From contig JAFSOW010000046.1 in assembly GCA_017443165.1 (NCBI GenBank), positions 1 to 6,473 of the forward strand: a DNA stretch of 6,473 bases, in the 5' to 3' direction. Below, one piece after another: positions 5,168 to 6,473 of the stretch. The translations under genes were made by a program, and so were the position numbers. Source of the DNA: Acidaminococcaceae bacterium (GTDB lineage Bacteria; Bacillota; Negativicutes; Acidaminococcales; Acidaminococcaceae). The notes under the pieces are model-generated. The model worked only from the letters and a program-made list of their open reading frames with translations, was not told where the DNA came from and did not search any database. Numbering within the stretch: position 1 is the stretch's first letter; each line of letters starts with the position of its first letter.

Positions 5168-5647
5168 TTATGAGAACAGAAATTCCGGAAAACCGCTGCC
5201 GTTTTTTACGGTTATGCTGCCTTCCTCCGCCTGCAGGATCTGGTAGCCCGCCGCTTTCCGCAGCCGGTTCATCACCGCCAGGCCCAGGCCTTTTTCATCC
5301 ACGCCCATGGCGATGATCAGTTCCGGCGACACCCTGTCAAAGTCACGCAATACTTCATACAGGTGTTCCGCCAGGTCCGCTTTTCCCTGTCCCCAGGAAA
5401 AAATCTCCGCGGTATGGCCGCGGCGCAGGCTTTCCTCCAGCCGTCCTTTCACCGCGTCGTCACACAGGACTCCGATATGCAGCCCCTGTTTCTGCGCCCG
5501 CAGGACTGCCTCCGCCAGCCGCTGCGCCGCCAGTGTCCCTTCATACAGGTACATAGGCGCCTTCGGTGCGTAATGCCGGTATTTCATCCCCGGCGCTTTA
5601 GGACGCAGGGCCGGGTCCCCGTTGAGGGCGGGATCGATTTCTACCGC
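5168..5647 (-). pseudogene. C-terminal Sua5 domain of threonylcarbamoyl-AMP synthase, separated by a frameshift
   Basis: From 5647 this frame reads A-VEIDPALNGDPALRPKAPG, then MKYRHYAPKAPMYLYEG, the standard linker and opening of a Sua5 domain. It ends in the family-like GLGLAVMNRLRKAAGYQIL and TAA at 5168. This is the expected continuation of the YrdC-domain protein, but one frame away. The ATG at 5587 could start a 139-residue piece, but it lies inside the conserved PGMKYRHYAP motif and the preceding bases (GCGCCGGGG) are not a convincing ribosome site. So it is unlikely to be an independent gene. With one extra G in the run at 5647-5650 the two halves make a 368-residue protein, near the usual length of two-domain YwlC/Sua5 proteins. 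In those the Sua5 domain closes over the active site. It may be untranslated, made by frameshifting, or intact in reality if the base is a sequencing error. Confidence 0.85.
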
Positions 5648-5650
5648 CCC
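5641..5650 (-). other. Frameshift site between the YrdC and Sua5 domains
   Basis: The minus strand reads GGGGCGGTAG. The YrdC frame goes CTG GGG CGG TAG and stops; the Sua5 frame goes GCG GTA GAA ATC. Re-reading or adding one G after GGG gives CTG GGG GCG GTA, so LEERLG joins AVEIDPAL with no missing residues. Runs of G are hot spots for indels and for sequencing error. No classical X XXY YYZ slippery heptamer is present. Confidence 0.8.
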
Positions 5651-6273
5651 AGCCGCTCTTCCAGCATTTCCCGGGTAATACCGCCGGGCCGCAGGATCGT
5701 AGGCACGGGAGAGGTTGTATCTACAACCGTGGATTCCACTCCGATGCCGCAGCTGCCGCCGTCCAGAATCCCCGCTACCTTGCCTGTCATATCGTCCGCC
5801 ACGTCCTTCGCGTTGGTAGGACTGGGCTTGCCCGACACATTGGCGCTGGGCGCCGCGACAGGACAGCCTGCCGCCCGGATGAGAGCCGCCGCCACCGGAT
5901 GGGACGGCATCCGGATTGCCACCGTGTCCAGCCCGGCCGTCACAATGTCCGGCACCAGTTCAGAGCGGGGCACCACAATGGTCAGCGGTCCCGGCCAGAA
6001 GGTATCCATCAGGGCCCGGGCGTTCGCGTTTAATCCGCTTGTTAAAGGATATATCTGTTCGGTATCCGCAATATGCAGGATCAGCGGGTTGTCCGCCGGA
6101 CGGCCCTTGGCCGCAAATATTTTTGCCACAGCCTCTGCGTTTAACCCGTCCGCCCCCAGCCCGTACACTGTTTCCGTGGGAAAAGCCACCACCTCTCCCG
6201 CCGCGATCAGGCCGGCCGCTTCCGCAATGGCAGCTTCCGGATTCTTTTTTACTTCCCAGAACTTTGTTTCCAT
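5641..6273 (-). CDS. tsaC: L-threonylcarbamoyladenylate synthase, YrdC (TsaC) domain
   Basis: Makes threonylcarbamoyl-AMP from threonine, bicarbonate and ATP, the first step of the universal t6A37 tRNA modification. The 210-residue product carries the complete YrdC domain: FPTETVYGLGADG (31-43), KGRPADNPLILHI (56-68), WPGPLTIV (93-100), VAIRMPSHP (118-126), APSANVSGKPSPT (141-153), GVESTVVD (178-185) and ILRPGGIT (193-200). The start is ATG 6273, with AGGGG 9 nt upstream. A longer in-frame start at 6324 overlaps the prmC end and adds 17 unrelated residues. It begins 29 nt after prmC, the usual Firmicutes neighbour. The frame ends at TAG 5641, exactly where the linker to the Sua5 domain should begin. 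YrdC-only TsaC proteins are active in many bacteria, so this piece may still work, but the adjacent Sua5 remnant shows the ancestral form was two-domain. Such tsaC genes are often essential. Confidence 0.9.
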   Translation of the reverse strand: METKFWEVKKNPEAAIAEAAGLIAAGEVVAFPTETVYGLGADGLNAEAVAKIFAAKGRPADNPLILHIADTEQIYPLTSGLNANARALMDTFWPGPLTIVVPRSELVPDIVTAGLDTVAIRMPSHPVAAALIRAAGCPVAAPSANVSGKPSPTNAKDVADDMTGKVAGILDGGSCGIGVESTVVDTTSPVPTILRPGGITREMLEERLGR

Positions 6274-6302
6274 GACTCTATTCCCCTGCGCAATCCAATT
6301 TA

Positions 6303-6473
6303 TCAAAAAAGTTTCTTCACCCATTCCGCTTTGGGACTGCCCGGCCTCGCGGCAAAGACCATCCGGTCAATGCCGGCATAATCGTTCACCACCGCCGTCA
6401 CCGCAAAGCCCTGTTCACGGCACAGGGCAGCAACGGCTTCCCCCTGGCCGATGCCCACTTCAAAGGCAGCCAG
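6303..6473 (-). CDS. prmC: PrmC (HemK) release-factor glutamine methyltransferase, C-terminal end, cut by the window edge
   Basis: This is the last 56 residues of PrmC, the SAM-dependent enzyme that methylates the GGQ glutamine of peptide release factors RF1 and RF2. The fragment LAAFEVGIGQGEAVAALC and the following DYAGIDRMVFA match the conserved C-terminal strands of the PrmC fold. The SAM-binding and NPPY motifs would lie beyond the right edge. It stops with TGA at 6303, followed at once by TAA. In Firmicutes prmC is usually preceded by prfA and followed by ywlC/tsaC, as seen here, so the two are probably cotranscribed across 29 nt. Confidence 0.88.
   Translation of the reverse strand: MAAFEVGIGQGEAVAALCREQGFAVTAVVNDYAGIDRMVFAARPGSPKAEWVKKLF

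Noticed and set aside
5168..5587. Independent small protein starting at ATG 5587
   Set aside because: The Met is the internal one of the conserved PGMKYRHYAP motif, the preceding 60 bases also encode Sua5 linker in the same frame, and no good ribosome site precedes it.
1..6473. CRISPR array, prophage, insertion sequence or novel defence system
   Set aside because: No regularly spaced direct repeats, no transposase, integrase or phage-like protein, and every long coding region is a recognised housekeeping family or a small conserved unknown (YwlG).

Overview
The window looks like an ordinary housekeeping stretch of a moderately GC-rich Firmicute. All genes lie on the minus strand, so the biological order runs from high to low coordinates. 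The order is prmC (3' end) > tsaC/sua5 (frameshifted) > 160-bp hairpin repeat > rpiB > ywlG-like > upp > dCMP deaminase (comEB-like) > wecA/tagO-like > wecB/mnaA > atpI-like (5' part). This is a variant of the Bacillus region prfA-prmC-ywlC...ywlF(rpiB)-ywlG-glyA-upp-(mnaA)-atpI. From the gene content, GC level and TTG starts I infer a Negativicutes-type anaerobe (for example the Acidaminococcus/Phascolarctobacterium group). No 16S or other taxonomic marker is present to prove this.

Region by region: 6303-6473 is the C-terminus of the release-factor methyltransferase PrmC. At 5168-6273 is an L-threonylcarbamoyladenylate synthase (t6A tRNA modification). Its YrdC domain and C-terminal Sua5 domain lie in different frames, and one base in a four-G run would rejoin them. 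The 309-bp gap at 4859-5167 holds a candidate extended -10 promoter, a hairpin and a 160-bp imperfect palindrome of ERIC/MITE type. From 4858 down to 535 is a tight six-gene run with gaps of 0-32 nt, probably one operon: ribose-5-phosphate isomerase B, a DUF436/YwlG protein, uracil phosphoribosyltransferase, a ComEB-type dCMP deaminase, a polyprenyl-phosphate sugar-1-phosphate transferase, and UDP-GlcNAc 2-epimerase. The 268-bp gap at 267-534 holds a weak terminator-like hairpin, a perfect 16-bp palindrome, a good sigma-A promoter with A/T tracts upstream, and a second possible promoter overlapped by a dyad. It leads into an AtpI-like membrane protein, so the ATP synthase operon probably starts at the left edge.

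Functionally the genes fall into translation quality (prmC, tsaC), pentose phosphate and pyrimidine salvage (rpiB, upp, dCMP deaminase), lipid-linked cell-surface glycan initiation (wecA/tagO plus wecB making ManNAc precursors), and then energy (atpI). I see no CRISPR array, phage gene, transposase, tRNA or rRNA, and no undescribed multi-gene system. The two items most worth checking are the split Sua5 gene and the long-hairpin repeat in the presumed rpiB leader.
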